This document shows, in pieces, positions 9,301 through 18,333 of a stretch of 64,000 nucleotides of DNA. A program made the position numbers and the translations under genes. The stretch's first letter is position 1, and the number at the start of each line of letters is the position of its first letter. The notes below the pieces were generated by a model. The model worked only from the letters and a program-made list of their open reading frames with translations, was not told where the DNA came from and did not search any database. The stretch is from Tranquillimonas alkanivorans (GTDB taxonomy: Bacteria; Pseudomonadota; Alphaproteobacteria; Rhodobacterales; Rhodobacteraceae), in the NCBI RefSeq assembly GCF_900115595.1, contig NZ_FOXA01000012.1, forward strand, positions 62,001 to 126,000, given 5' to 3'.

Positions 9301-9394
9301 GTCCCCGGACCGGCGGCGGGGCCGAGCCCCCGGCGCGTTGACATCCGCCCCGGCCTGGACAAGCAACGGGGGCGGAAGGCACGAAAGGCACCCG

Positions 9395-12300
9395 ATGAGC
9401 GCGTGGGAATTCTGGATCGACCGGGGCGGCACCTTCACCGACGTGGTGGCCCGCCGACCCGACGGTACGCTGCTGACCCACAAGCTTCTGTCCGAGAACC
9501 CCGAGCGCTACCGCGACGCCGCAGTGGCCGGTATCCGCGAGATGCTGGGGCTGGGCGCGGGGGATCCCATCCCCGACGCCGCGATCCGGGCGGTGAAGAT
9601 GGGCACCACCGTCGCCACCAACGCCCTGCTCGAGCGCAAGGGCGCGCGCACGCTTCTGTTGATCACCGAAGGCTTCGGCGACCTGCTGCGCATCGGCTAC
9701 CAGACCCGCCCGCGGCTGTTCGACCTGAACATCCGCCGCCCCGACCTGCTGTACGAACGGGTGGCCGAGGTGGCCGAACGGCTGGACGCCGAGGGCGGCG
9801 TCGTCGCGCCGCTCGACGCGCAGGCGGCCGAGGCGGCATCCGCTCGGTCGCCATCGCCTTCCTGCATGCCTACCTGAACCCCGAGCACGAGGCGCGGGTT
9901 GCGCGGATGGCCCGCGACATCGGCTTCACGCAGGTCTCGGCCAGCCACGAAGTCTCGAAGCTGGCCAAGCTGGTCGGGCGCGGCGACACGACGGTGGTCG
10001 ATGCCTATCTCTCGCCGATCCTGCGCCGCTACGTCGACCAGGTGGCCGAGGCGCTCGACGCGGGCCGCGCGGTCGAGCGGCTGTTGTTCATGCAGTCGAA
10101 CGGCGGCCTGACCGACGCGCGGCTGTTCCAGGGCAAGGACGCCATCCTCTCGGGGCCGGCGGGCGGCATCGTCGGCATGGTCAAGACGGGGGAGGCGGCG
10201 GGCTTCGACCGGCTGATCGGCTTTGACATGGGCGGCACCTCGACCGACGTGTCGCACTATGCCGGCGCGTACGAGCGCAGCTTCGAGACCGAGGTCGCGG
10301 GCGTACGGATGCGCGCGCCGATGATGGACATCCACACTGTCGCCGCCGGCGGTGGCTCGGTCTGCACCTTCCGCGACGGCCGCTTCCAGGTCGGCCCAGA
10401 CAGCGCCGGGGCCGATCCCGGTCCCGCCTGCTATCGCCGGGGCGGGCCGCTGACCGTGACCGATTGCAATGTGATGCTGGGCAAGCTGCACCCCGACCAC
10501 CTCCCGCCGGTCTTCGGCCCGAACGGCGATCAGCCGCTCGACGCGGACGTGGTGCGCGAGAAGTTCGCCGCCCTGTCCCGCGAGGTGGCCGAGGCGACGG
10601 GCGAGCCCGCGCAGCCGCCCGAGACCGTGGCCGAGGGATTCCTGCGCATCGCGGTCGAGAACATGGCCAACGCGATCAAGAAGATCAGCGTGCAGCGCGG
10701 CCACGACGTCACCCGCTATACCCTGCAATACTTCGGCGGCGCGGGCGGGCAGCACGCCTGCCTCGTCGCCGATGCCTTGGGGATGGAGCGGGTGCTCGTG
10801 CATCCCTTCGCGGGCGTGCTGTCGGCCTATGGCATGGGGCTGGCCGAGATCCGCGAGCTGACAGAGGTGCAGCTCGACCTGCCGCTGGCCGAGGCCGCGC
10901 GCGCCGAGGCGGCCGAGGCCGCGCTGCGGGGCAAGGCGCTGGCCAAGCTGCGCGAACAGGGGCTGGCCGAGACGGCGCTGAGCTGCCGCGTCTCGGCTCA
11001 CCTACGCTACGATGGCTCGCACCAGGCGCTCGAGGTGCCCTTCGGCTCCGCCTCCGACATGCAGGCCGCGTTCGAGCAGGCGCACCGCCAGCGCTTCGGC
11101 TTCGCCTTGCCCGGGCGGCCGCTGGTCATCGAGATGCTGAGCGCCGAGGCCATCGGCGCGACGGGCGAAGCCCCGGCGGCGCTGGTGCCCGAGGGCGGAG
11201 CGCCGAAGGAAAAGGCGAGGCTTCGGCTGGTGGCCGACGGCGAACGGGTCGAGGCGCCGCTCTACGACCGGGCCGAGCTTCCGGCAGGCTGGCGGGCCGA
11301 GGGGCCGCTGATTGTCACCGAGCCCACCGGCACCAACGTGGTCGAGCCGGGCTGGGTCGCGCGGGTGGACGACCTGGGCAACCTGGTGCTCGAACGCACC
11401 GGGGCTTCGATCCGCGCCCCCGCCGCGGGAACCAACGTCGATCCCGTCACGCTCGAGGTCATGGGCAACCTCTTTATGTCGGTGGCCGATCAGATGGGTG
11501 CGACGCTGGCCAACACCTCGTGGTCGGTGAACATCAAGGAGCGGCTGGACTTCTCCTGCGCAATCTTCGACGCGAACGGCGACCTCGTCGCCAATGCGCC
11601 GCACGTGCCGGTGCACCTGGGCTCGATGTCCGAGTCCATCCGCACCGTGATGCGCGAGAACGCAAGCGATATCCGCCCCGGCGACGCGTTCATGCTGAAC
11701 TCGCCCTACAACGGCGGCAGGCATCTGCCCGACGTCACCGTTGTCACGCCGGTCTTCGTCGGCGACGAGATCCCGTTCTGGCTGGGCGCGCGGGGGCACC
11801 ACGCCGATATCGGCGGGCGCACGCCGGGCTCGACACCGCCCGACAGCCGCCACATCGACGAAGAGGGCGTGCTGATCGACAACGTCCGCCTGGTCGACCG
11901 GGGTCGCCTGCTCGAGGACGCGGCGCGGCGCGTGCTAACCTCGGGCCGGTATCCGGCGCGCAACGTGGACCAGAACCTCGCCGACCTGACGGCGCAGGTG
12001 GCGGCCAACGAAACCGGGCGGCAGGCGCTGATGAAGGTGGTCAACACCTACGGGCTCGATGTCGTGCGCGCCTATACCGGCCACGTGCAGGACAACGCCG
12101 AGGAAAGCGTGCGGCAGGTGATCGGCACGCTCAGGAACGGCAGCTTCTCGTACCCGATGGACCATGGCGCGACGGTCGAGGTGGCGATCACCGTGGACCG
12201 CGCGGCACGCGAGGCGGTGATCGACTTCACCGGCACCTCGCCGCAGCACGACGGCAACTACAACGCGCCGTTCTCGATCTGCCGGGCGGTGGTGCTCTAC

Positions 12301-12963
12301 GTGTTCCGCACGATGGTGGGCAAGGACATCCCCCTGAACGAGGGCTGCCTGAAGCCGCTCAGGATCGTCGCGCCCGAGGGCTCGATGCTGAACCCGCGCT
12401 GGCCGGCGGCGGTGATCGCCGGCACCACCGAGGTCAGCCAGGCGGTGGCCAATGCCCTTTACGGCGCGCTGGGCGTGGTGGCGGGCAGCCAGGCGACGAT
12501 GAACAACTTCGTCTGGGGCAACGACCGATACCAGAACTACGAAACCATCGCCGGCGGCACCGGCGCAGGCCCCGGCTTCGACGGCTGCGACGCGGTGCAA
12601 AGCCACATGACCAACACCCGCATGACCGACCCCGAGATCCTGGAAAAGCGCTTCCCCGTGCGGCTTGAGACGTTCGGCATCCGACGCGGCTCGGGCGGGG
12701 CGGGGCGCTGGCATGGCGGCGACGGCGTGCTGCGGCGGATGCGCTTTCTCGAGCCGGTCACCGTCACCGTGCTGTCGGGCCATCGCCGCATCCCGCCCTT
12801 CGGCGTGGACGGCGGCGCGCCCGGCGCGGTGGGCCGTAACCGGGCCGAGCTGCCGGACGGGCAGGTGGTCGAGCTGGGCGGCAACGACGAGATAGAGCTG
12901 CCGGGCGGCGGTGTGTTCGTGATGGAGACGCCGGGCGGCGGCGGCTGGGGCCGGGCGGAGTGA
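9395..12963 (+). pseudogene. 5-oxoprolinase (single-chain HyuA-HyuB type), frameshifted
   Basis: Encodes an ATP-hydrolysing 5-oxoprolinase of about 1,190 residues with fused HyuA- and HyuB-like halves, as in eukaryotic OPLAH; the enzyme opens 5-oxoproline to glutamate. It begins [16 protein letters not shown] (ATG 9395, AAAGG upstream). This frame is lost near 9825-9840. Homologous sequence resumes one frame back at [13 protein letters not shown] and continues intact through MDIHTVAAGGGS, the hinge near 11430 and the HyuB half (LNSPYNGGRHLPDVT) to the stop. By comparison with the family about 8 residues are missing at the junction, which suggests a deletion of 3n+1 bases in GCGGCC-rich DNA. 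Either this is a real inactivating mutation or a sequence error. Confidence 0.85.
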
Positions 12964-12967
12964 TCTC

Positions 12968-13954
12968 TCAATCCTGCATCAGGATCACCACGCTGCCGCG
13001 CTTGTGCCCGGTGTCGAGCAGGGCGTGCGCCTCGCGGATGCGCGCCAGCGGGAACGTCTCGCTAACCACGGGGCGATAGGCGCCGCTTTCGCACAGGCGA
13101 GCCAAGTCTTCGACCGCCGCGCGCGAGACGGGCGCCGTGCCGCCCAGAACCGTATGCGCGCCGCGCCGGGGGCGCAGGCCGAACGACAGCATCTCGCCCA
13201 GCCCGCCGACCAGCATCAGGTGCCGCCCGCCGTCGTTCAGGATGTCCCGCGTCGCGGGCCAGGGGGCGGCCCCGACGCAATCCATCACCACGTCGAACCG
13301 GCGGGACGAGCGCGTGATGTCCTTCTGGCCGTAATCCACGACCTCGTCCGCCCCGAGCCCGCGCACCAGCTCGGCGTTGCGCGCGCTGCAGGTCGCCGTG
13401 ACGTGCGCGCCAAAATCCTTGGCGATCTGCACCGCCGCCGTGCCCACGCCGCCCGAGCCGCCGAGGATCAGCACCCGCTCGCCCGGCCGGATCTTCGCCC
13501 GGTCGCGCAGGAAGAAAAGCGCCGTGGTCCCGCCGAAGCAGATCGCCGCCGCTTCCGTCAGGCTCAGCGGGGCGGGGCGGTGGAAGATCGGCGCGTCGGC
13601 TTTGACGGCCCGGTACTCGGCGTGGCAGCCCATCCCAAGGCCGGTCGTGGCGAAGACCTCGTCGCCCTCGCGCCACTCGGTCACGCCGTCGCCCGTCGCG
13701 GCCACCGTGCCTGAGCACTCCATCCCAAGGATCGGATTGCGCGGGCGGCGCAAGCCGAGCATCGGCCGCGCCACCAGCTTCATTCCCGGCGGCAGGTCGA
13801 GGCTCCGGATGCGCCAGTCGCCCGAGTTGAGCGCCGCGCCGTGGACCCGGATCAGGACCTCTCCCGCCTTCGGCGCGGGCCTTGGGATCTCGCGCACGTG
13901 GACGACATCGGGCGGTCCATAGCCCTCGCACAGCGCGGCGCGCATTCTGTCCAT
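12968..13954 (-). CDS. NAD(P)-dependent MDR-family (quinone oxidoreductase-like) reductase
   Basis: A 328-residue medium-chain dehydrogenase/reductase. The N-terminal GroES-like domain contains ILGMECSGTVAATG. The cofactor domain has the glycine motif ILGGSGGVGTAAVQIAK, followed by a segment typical of zinc-independent quinone oxidoreductase relatives (LGADEVVDYG). The structural four-cysteine zinc lobe of alcohol dehydrogenases is absent. The substrate is unknown. The start at 13954 has GAGGGGG 8 bases upstream; ATG at 13945 is an alternative. It converges on the 5-oxoprolinase gene with 4 bases between. A 10-bp palindrome lies 36 bases upstream of its start. Confidence 0.85.
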   Translation of the reverse strand: MDRMRAALCEGYGPPDVVHVREIPRPAPKAGEVLIRVHGAALNSGDWRIRSLDLPPGMKLVARPMLGLRRPRNPILGMECSGTVAATGDGVTEWREGDEVFATTGLGMGCHAEYRAVKADAPIFHRPAPLSLTEAAAICFGGTTALFFLRDRAKIRPGERVLILGGSGGVGTAAVQIAKDFGAHVTATCSARNAELVRGLGADEVVDYGQKDITRSSRRFDVVMDCVGAAPWPATRDILNDGGRHLMLVGGLGEMLSFGLRPRRGAHTVLGGTAPVSRAAVEDLARLCESGAYRPVVSETFPLARIREAHALLDTGHKRGSVVILMQD

Positions 13955-13989
13955 CCCGACCGCCCCCTCGTTTCTCCGAGCAGTTTTAC

Positions 13990-13999
13990 CTTACGTAAG
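13990..13999. promoter_or_regulatory. Palindrome CTTACGTAAG, candidate operator
   Basis: A perfect 10-base palindrome, AT-rich against a GC-rich background, 36 bases upstream of the MDR reductase start and 68 bases beyond the end of the convergent EF-hand gene. Palindromes of this form are often TetR- or MerR-family operators controlling MDR reductases. No regulator gene is adjacent, so the partner is unknown. Confidence 0.4.
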
Positions 14000-14066
14000 A
14001 TCGGCGCGTCGCGGTAGAGGATGTGCAGCCTCACGGCAAGCGGATGGCGGGCCGGGAGGAGGCGGG

Positions 14067-14558
14067 TCAGAACCAGTCGGCCCAGCCGTCCTCGTCTTCG
14101 TCGATCGAGCCGTCCGCGTCGTAGTCGGCGGTGTCGTAAAGCCCCGCGTACCACTCGCCGCGGTCAATGCCATTCTCGCCGCCCCACGCCGCGTACAGGC
14201 CGCCGTCTTTCGCCGCCGCCGCGACCTCGCCATTGTCGAGGATGCCGTCCGCATCGGCGTCCCACTCGCCGAACGCGCTGTCGCCGCCGAACCAGCCGCT
14301 GGCGCCGCTCCACTCGCCTTCGGTCAGCACACCGCCGTCGTTCAGGTCGAGCACGTCGTGGACGCCGCCGTAGAACTCGTGGATGCCCAGCCTCCCGCTC
14401 GCGTCGCTGTCGAGGCGGTCGAAGAGGCCGGCCTGCTGGAGCCCGGCGTCGAACTCGGCGCGCGACAACAGGCCGTCGCCGTCGGTGTCGAGCTCCTGCG
14501 CCACCGCCGGGACTGCGGCGAGGATCAGCGCCAGCGCCGTGCGCCCGAACTTCGGCAT
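14067..14558 (-). CDS. Secreted EF-hand calcium-binding protein
   Basis: A 163-residue protein with a signal peptide (hydrophobic residues 6-20, cleavage likely after AVA-Q). Several EF-hand loops follow: DTDGDGLLSRAE, DSDASGRLGIHE, DLNDGGVLTEGE, DADADGILDNGE and DYDADGSIDEDE, plus a degenerate one around ENGIDRGE. It is strongly acidic. The likely role is periplasmic or extracellular calcium binding; no enzymatic domain is visible. The ATG at 14556-14558 has AAGGAGGA upstream, so the much longer frame that continues to 15413 is not used. It stands alone between the MDR reductase and the divergent SDR gene. Confidence 0.82.
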   Translation of the reverse strand: MPKFGRTALALILAAVPAVAQELDTDGDGLLSRAEFDAGLQQAGLFDRLDSDASGRLGIHEFYGGVHDVLDLNDGGVLTEGEWSGASGWFGGDSAFGEWDADADGILDNGEVAAAAKDGGLYAAWGGENGIDRGEWYAGLYDTADYDADGSIDEDEDGWADWF

Positions 14559-14675
14559 GTGGTCCTCCTTCGTTGTGTTGCCGGGCCAACGTGCGCCCGG
14601 TGGCCCCGTTCCGGCGCGGGTGATCACGACTGCGCCGCCGTTGACCGCCGCGCCGCCGCAGCTAGCTCGCCCGGC

Positions 14676-15380
14676 ATGGCAAAGAACACACGCACGGCGC
14701 TTGTCACCGGGGGCGCGCACGGGATCGGGCAGGGCATCGTCCTGCATTTGTTGAAGACGGGCTGGCATGTCGCCGCGCTCGACCGCGACGGCGCCGGGCT
14801 GGAGGGGCTGCCCGAGGGTGTCATGCGGCTGCGGGCCGACGTGGCGGACGAGGCGCAGGTGAAGGCGGCGGTGGAAACGCTCGACCGGCTCGACCTGCTG
14901 GTGAACAACGCGGGCATCGCCGGCCCCGAGGCCGGGCCGGTCGAAGACCTGGCGCTGGCCGACTGGCAGCGCTGGATCGACGTGAACCTGACCGGCGCGT
15001 TCCTGATGGCCAAGCACGCCGTTCCGCTGTTGCGGCAGGGCGGGGGCGCGATCGTCAACATCACCTCGACCCGCGCCCTCCAGTCCGAGCCCGACTGCGA
15101 ACCCTACGCCGCCGCCAAGGGCGGTCTGGCGGCGCTGACGCACGCGCTCGCGGTCTCTCTGGGCCCCGACATCCGGGTGAACGCCATCGCGCCCGGCTGG
15201 ATCGACCCCGGCGGAGAGGAGCTGAGCGAGACGGACCGTGCCCAGCACCCCGCCGGACGCGTGGGCCGCCCGCAGGACATCGCCGAGGCGGTGGAATGGC
15301 TCGCCGACGCGGGCTTCGTGACCGGGCAGACCGTGGTGATCGACGGCGGCATGACCCGGAAGATGATCTATGCCGACTGA
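14676..15380 (+). CDS. SDR family oxidoreductase
   Basis: A 234-residue classical short-chain dehydrogenase/reductase. It has the cofactor motif TGGAHGIGQG, the NNAG motif, a catalytic serine in NITSTRA and the YAAAK active-site pair. The C-terminal signature ends near GQTVVIDGGM, as in FabG-like enzymes. The substrate is unknown. ATG at 14676 was chosen because the protein then begins at the usual family start; the ribosome-binding site is weak. It overlaps the next SDR gene by 11 bases, so the three genes SDR-SDR-photolyase form one operon. Confidence 0.85.
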   Translation: MAKNTRTALVTGGAHGIGQGIVLHLLKTGWHVAALDRDGAGLEGLPEGVMRLRADVADEAQVKAAVETLDRLDLLVNNAGIAGPEAGPVEDLALADWQRWIDVNLTGAFLMAKHAVPLLRQGGGAIVNITSTRALQSEPDCEPYAAAKGGLAALTHALAVSLGPDIRVNAIAPGWIDPGGEELSETDRAQHPAGRVGRPQDIAEAVEWLADAGFVTGQTVVIDGGMTRKMIYAD

Positions 15381-16038
15381 GCGCGCGCTGGTCGTAGGCG
15401 CATCGGGCGGCATCGGCGCGGCCCTTGCGGCCGAACTGGAGGGGCGGGGCGCTGCGGTCGTGCGGTTGTCGCGTAGCGCGGACGGGCTGGACGTGACGGA
15501 CGAGGCGAGCGTGGAGCGTCACCTCGCCGCCCTCGACGCGCCGTTCGACCTGGTCTTCGTCGCCACCGGCGCGCTGGTCATCGACGGAAACCGTCCCGAG
15601 AAATCCCTGAAGCAGCTCGACCCGCAGGCGCTGACCGACCAGTTTCGCCTGAACGCTCTCGGTCCCGCGCTCGTCCTCAAGCACGCCCTGCGCCTGATGC
15701 CGCGCGACCGGCGCGGCGTGTTCGCCGCGCTGTCGGCGCGCGTGGGTTCCATCGGGGACAACCGGCTGGGCGGCTGGTACTCCTATCGCACCGCGAAGGC
15801 CGCGCTGAACCAGTTGATCCACGGCGCGGCGGTCGAGGTCGCGCGCACCCACCGCCACGCCATCCTCGCCTGCCTGCACCCCGGCACCGTCGCCACCCGC
15901 TTCACCGCCGGCTATCCCGACCACGACAAGGTCACGCCCGAGCAGGCGGCCGCCCGCCTGATAGAGGTGTGCGAGGGGCTGGCCCCCGACCAGTCCGGCG
16001 GCTTCTTCGACTATGCGGGGCGGGAGATCCCCTGGTGA
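15370..16038 (+). CDS. SDR family protein (CsgA-like)
   Basis: A 222-residue short-chain dehydrogenase/reductase of the smaller CsgA-like group. Cofactor motif VVGASGGIGAAL; serine in ALSARVGS; active-site YRTAK; a C-terminal segment GGFFDYAGREIPW that replaces the usual substrate lid. CsgA-like SDRs are frequent neighbours of photolyase genes in marine alphaproteobacteria. It overlaps the upstream SDR gene by 11 bases and the photolyase start by 4 bases (GTGA), which indicates translational coupling. Confidence 0.83.
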   Translation: MPTERALVVGASGGIGAALAAELEGRGAAVVRLSRSADGLDVTDEASVERHLAALDAPFDLVFVATGALVIDGNRPEKSLKQLDPQALTDQFRLNALGPALVLKHALRLMPRDRRGVFAALSARVGSIGDNRLGGWYSYRTAKAALNQLIHGAAVEVARTHRHAILACLHPGTVATRFTAGYPDHDKVTPEQAAARLIEVCEGLAPDQSGGFFDYAGREIPW

Positions 16039-17558
16039 GCCGCCTGATCCTCGTCCTCGGCGACCAACTCACGCCGACGCTCTCGGCCCTGCGCGAGGCC
16101 GAAGCGGGGGACGTGATCGTAATGGCCGAGGTCGCGGACGAGGCGGCCTATGTCCCGCACCACCCCAAGAAGATCGCGTTCCTCTTCGCCGCGATGCGCA
16201 AGTTCGCCGCCCGGCTGGAGGCCGACGGTTACCGCGTCGCCTACACCCGTCTCGACGACCCCGACAACACCGGCTCGATTCCCGGCGAGCTTCTGCGCCG
16301 GGCCGAGGAGGTGGGCGCGCGGGAGGTCATCGCGACCCAGCCCGGCGAATGGCGGCTGATCCAGCTTCTGGACGAACTGCCGCTGACCGTCCGGCAACGC
16401 CCCGACGACCGCTTCGTCTGTTCCATCCCCGAGTTCGAGCGCTGGGCCGAGGACCGCAAGACCCTGCGGATGGAGTTTTTCTATCGCGAGATGCGGCGCA
16501 AGACGGGCCTGCTGATGGTTGATGGAGAGCCCGCGGGCGGGCAGTGGAACTTCGACCACGAGAACCGCAAGCCCGCCCCCGACAGCATCGACCACGGCGG
16601 CCCCATGCGCTTTACCCCGGACGAGACGACCGAGGAAGTGCTGGCGCTGGTAGAACGCCGCTTCGGCAACTCCTTCGGTGACCTGCGCCCGTTCCATTTC
16701 GCCACCGACCGAGGGCAGGCGCGCCGGGCGCTCGCGCATTTCGTCAAGCACGCCCTGCCGAAGTTTGGCGACTACCAGGACGCCATGCTCGACGGCGACC
16801 GCTTCCTCTATCACGCGCTGATCTCGTTCTACATGAACGCGGGCCTTCTCGACCCGCTCGAGGTCTGCCGCGCGGCCGAAGAAGCGTGGCACGAGGGGCA
16901 TGCGCCGCTCAACGCCGTCGAGGGTTTCGTCCGCCAGATCATCGGCTGGCGCGAATTCATGCGCGGCATCTATTTCCTGCACGGCCCCGATTACACCAGC
17001 CGAAACGTGCTGGGCCATGACCGCGACCTGCCGTGGTTCTATTGGGGTGGCGAGACGAAGATGCGCTGCATCGCCAAAACGGTCGAACAGACGAAGGAAG
17101 AGGCCTACGCCCACCACATCCAGCGGCTGATGGTGACGGGCAATTTCGCGCTTCTGGCGGGGATCGACCCGTGGCAGGTGCACGAATGGTACCTGGCCGT
17201 CTATGCCGACGCCTACGAATGGGTCGAGGCGCCGAACGTCATCGGGATGAGCCAGTTTGCGGACGGGGGCGTGTTCGCGTCGAAGCCCTATGTTTCGTCC
17301 GGCAACTACATCGCGAAGATGGCGGACTATTGCGGTCAATGCCATTACAGCGTGAAGAAGAAGACGGGGGAGGGCGCGTGCCCGTTCAACCTGCTCTTCT
17401 GGCACTTCCTGAACCGCCACCGCGCGCGGTTCGAAAACAATCCCCGCATGGCGCAGATGTACCGGACGTGGGACCGGATGGCCGAGGACCGGCGCGACAC
17501 CGTGCTGGCCGAGGCCGAGGGTTTCCTCGCCCGCATGTCGGCGGGCGAGGTAGTGTGA
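16035..17558 (+). CDS. phrB: FeS-type bacterial cryptochrome/photolyase (PhrB-like)
   Basis: A 507-residue member of the FeS-BCP family, prokaryotic (6-4) photolyases that use FAD, a ribolumazine antenna and a [4Fe-4S] cluster to repair UV photoproducts. Four cysteines fit the cluster ligands: Cys345, Cys433, Cys436 and Cys449. Their spacing (88, 3, 13) is what I recall for Agrobacterium PhrB, also 507 residues long. The motif GNFALLAGIDPWQVHEWYL and the C-terminal CGQCHYSV region are characteristic. GTG at 16035 overlaps the upstream stop (GTGA), giving the family length. Expression with two SDR genes suggests a light- or oxidative-stress operon. Confidence 0.92.
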   Translation: MSRLILVLGDQLTPTLSALREAEAGDVIVMAEVADEAAYVPHHPKKIAFLFAAMRKFAARLEADGYRVAYTRLDDPDNTGSIPGELLRRAEEVGAREVIATQPGEWRLIQLLDELPLTVRQRPDDRFVCSIPEFERWAEDRKTLRMEFFYREMRRKTGLLMVDGEPAGGQWNFDHENRKPAPDSIDHGGPMRFTPDETTEEVLALVERRFGNSFGDLRPFHFATDRGQARRALAHFVKHALPKFGDYQDAMLDGDRFLYHALISFYMNAGLLDPLEVCRAAEEAWHEGHAPLNAVEGFVRQIIGWREFMRGIYFLHGPDYTSRNVLGHDRDLPWFYWGGETKMRCIAKTVEQTKEEAYAHHIQRLMVTGNFALLAGIDPWQVHEWYLAVYADAYEWVEAPNVIGMSQFADGGVFASKPYVSSGNYIAKMADYCGQCHYSVKKKTGEGACPFNLLFWHFLNRHRARFENNPRMAQMYRTWDRMAEDRRDTVLAEAEGFLARMSAGEVV

Positions 17559-17825
17559 TCAGCGCTCCACGAACTTGTTGAACCGGCTGGTGCCGCCGTC
17601 CGCCGTCTTCTCCTGGTAGAGGAAGGCGAGCTTGCGGTCCTCGAAGATGTGGAAGAACTCGTCCCACTCGATTTCTTCCAGGTTCTCTTCCGGCTCCTGG
17701 AAGTCGATGCGCAGGATGCCGCCCTCGCGGTCGTCCTCGACCTTGGCGGGGCGGCCGTCGCGCTCTTCGACCCACTTGCGGATGGTGTCGTGGTCGGTGG
17801 TGGTCTTGCTGTCGTGATCGCTCAT
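17559..17825 (-). CDS. Small acidic conserved protein
   Basis: An 88-residue acidic protein (MSDHDSKTTTDHDTIRKW...) of unknown function. It is a soluble protein without signal or membrane segment. The N-terminal part TTTDHDTIRKWVEERDG and the central EWDEFFHIFEDRKLAFLYQ recur in small alphaproteobacterial proteins that have sometimes been mislabelled as glucan branching enzymes; they are far too short for that. ATG at 17825 has GGAGGCGAC directly upstream. It converges on the photolyase gene, whose stop ends at 17558, the base before this gene's last base. Confidence 0.7.
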   Translation of the reverse strand: MSDHDSKTTTDHDTIRKWVEERDGRPAKVEDDREGGILRIDFQEPEENLEEIEWDEFFHIFEDRKLAFLYQEKTADGGTSRFNKFVER

Positions 17826-17910
17826 GTCGCCTCCGATGTTTCGGCTTCGGCGATGAAGCGCGTGGCGGGGCCGCAGGGTTCCACCGCCGCACCGGGATGG
17901 GCGGAGGAAC

Positions 17911-17933
17911 GCAATTCTTCGTCGAAGAATTGC
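17911..17933. repeat. 23-base palindrome, first of two
   Basis: Arms GCAATTCTTCG and CGAAGAATTGC (11 bases each) are exact inverse complements around a single T at 17922. It lies 86 bases upstream of the small acidic protein start and downstream of the ABM-domain gene. It could form a hairpin on either strand but has no T-tract. Similar TTCTTCG-CGAAGAA palindromes are, as I recall, common between Rhodobacteraceae genes. Confidence 0.6.
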
Positions 17934-17937
17934 CACC

Positions 17938-17960
17938 GCGATTTTTCGACGAAAAATCGC
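17938..17960. repeat. 23-base palindrome, second of two
   Basis: Arms GCGATTTTTCG and CGAAAAATCGC are exact inverse complements around a single A at 17949. It starts 5 bases after the first palindrome and has the same length and the same GC-NATT...CG/CG...AATN-GC layout with a different core. It ends 12 bases from the end of the ABM-domain gene, so it may act as a transcription terminator or mRNA 3'-end stabiliser for that gene. Confidence 0.6.
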
Positions 17961-17971
17961 TGCCTTGCGGC

Positions 17972-18328
17972 TCAGCTTTCGACCGCGTCGTGGGCCTTCA
18001 GGCTGTCCTCTGGTGCCTGTGCGCGGTCGGTCATGCCGTAGTCGCGCAGCACGTGCGCGACCCGCAGGCGGTAGTCGGCGAAGAGCATGTCGCGCCCCTT
18101 GCGCTGCGCACCGCGATGGGCGGCCAGCGTGCGCCAGCGCTTCACCGCCGCCTCGTCCTCCCAGAACGAGATCGACAGCAGCTTACCGGGATTGGTCAGG
18201 CTCTGGAATCGCTCGACCGAGATGAAGCCCTCGACGCTCTCGGCCAAGGGCCGCATGGTGGCGGCGACGTCGAGATATTCGTCGGTGCGGCCCTCGGCGG
18301 GCTCGACCTCGAAGATGATGGCGATCAT
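17972..18328 (-). CDS. Antibiotic biosynthesis monooxygenase (ABM) domain protein
   Basis: A 118-residue protein with a ferredoxin-like ABM fold: MIAIIFEVEPAEGRTDEYLD at the start, VEGFISVERFQS and LLSISFWEDEAAVKRWR, as in the YgiN/HmoA relatives. Members are cofactor-free monooxygenases or heme-degrading enzymes; the substrate here cannot be told. The start at 18328 is 5 bases from the stop of the MORN-repeat gene, so the two are co-transcribed and probably translationally coupled. The final residues AHDAVES are beyond the domain. It is followed by the two 23-base palindromes. Confidence 0.82.
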   Translation of the reverse strand: MIAIIFEVEPAEGRTDEYLDVAATMRPLAESVEGFISVERFQSLTNPGKLLSISFWEDEAAVKRWRTLAAHRGAQRKGRDMLFADYRLRVAHVLRDYGMTDRAQAPEDSLKAHDAVES

Positions 18329-18333
18329 GTCGC

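Noticed and set aside
9103-9834. Use of the 1,286-codon frame from 9103 as the start of the 5-oxoprolinase
   Set aside because: The N-terminal part is low-complexity Arg/Gly/Pro-rich sequence; the real HyuA start ([13 protein letters not shown]) is in another frame.
14559-15413. Long minus-strand extension of the EF-hand gene
   Set aside because: It is antisense to the SDR gene, and the strong ribosome site with a signal peptide sets the start at 14558.
17559-17825. Naming the small acidic protein as a glucan branching enzyme
   Set aside because: 88 residues cannot encode that enzyme and no GH13 motif is present.
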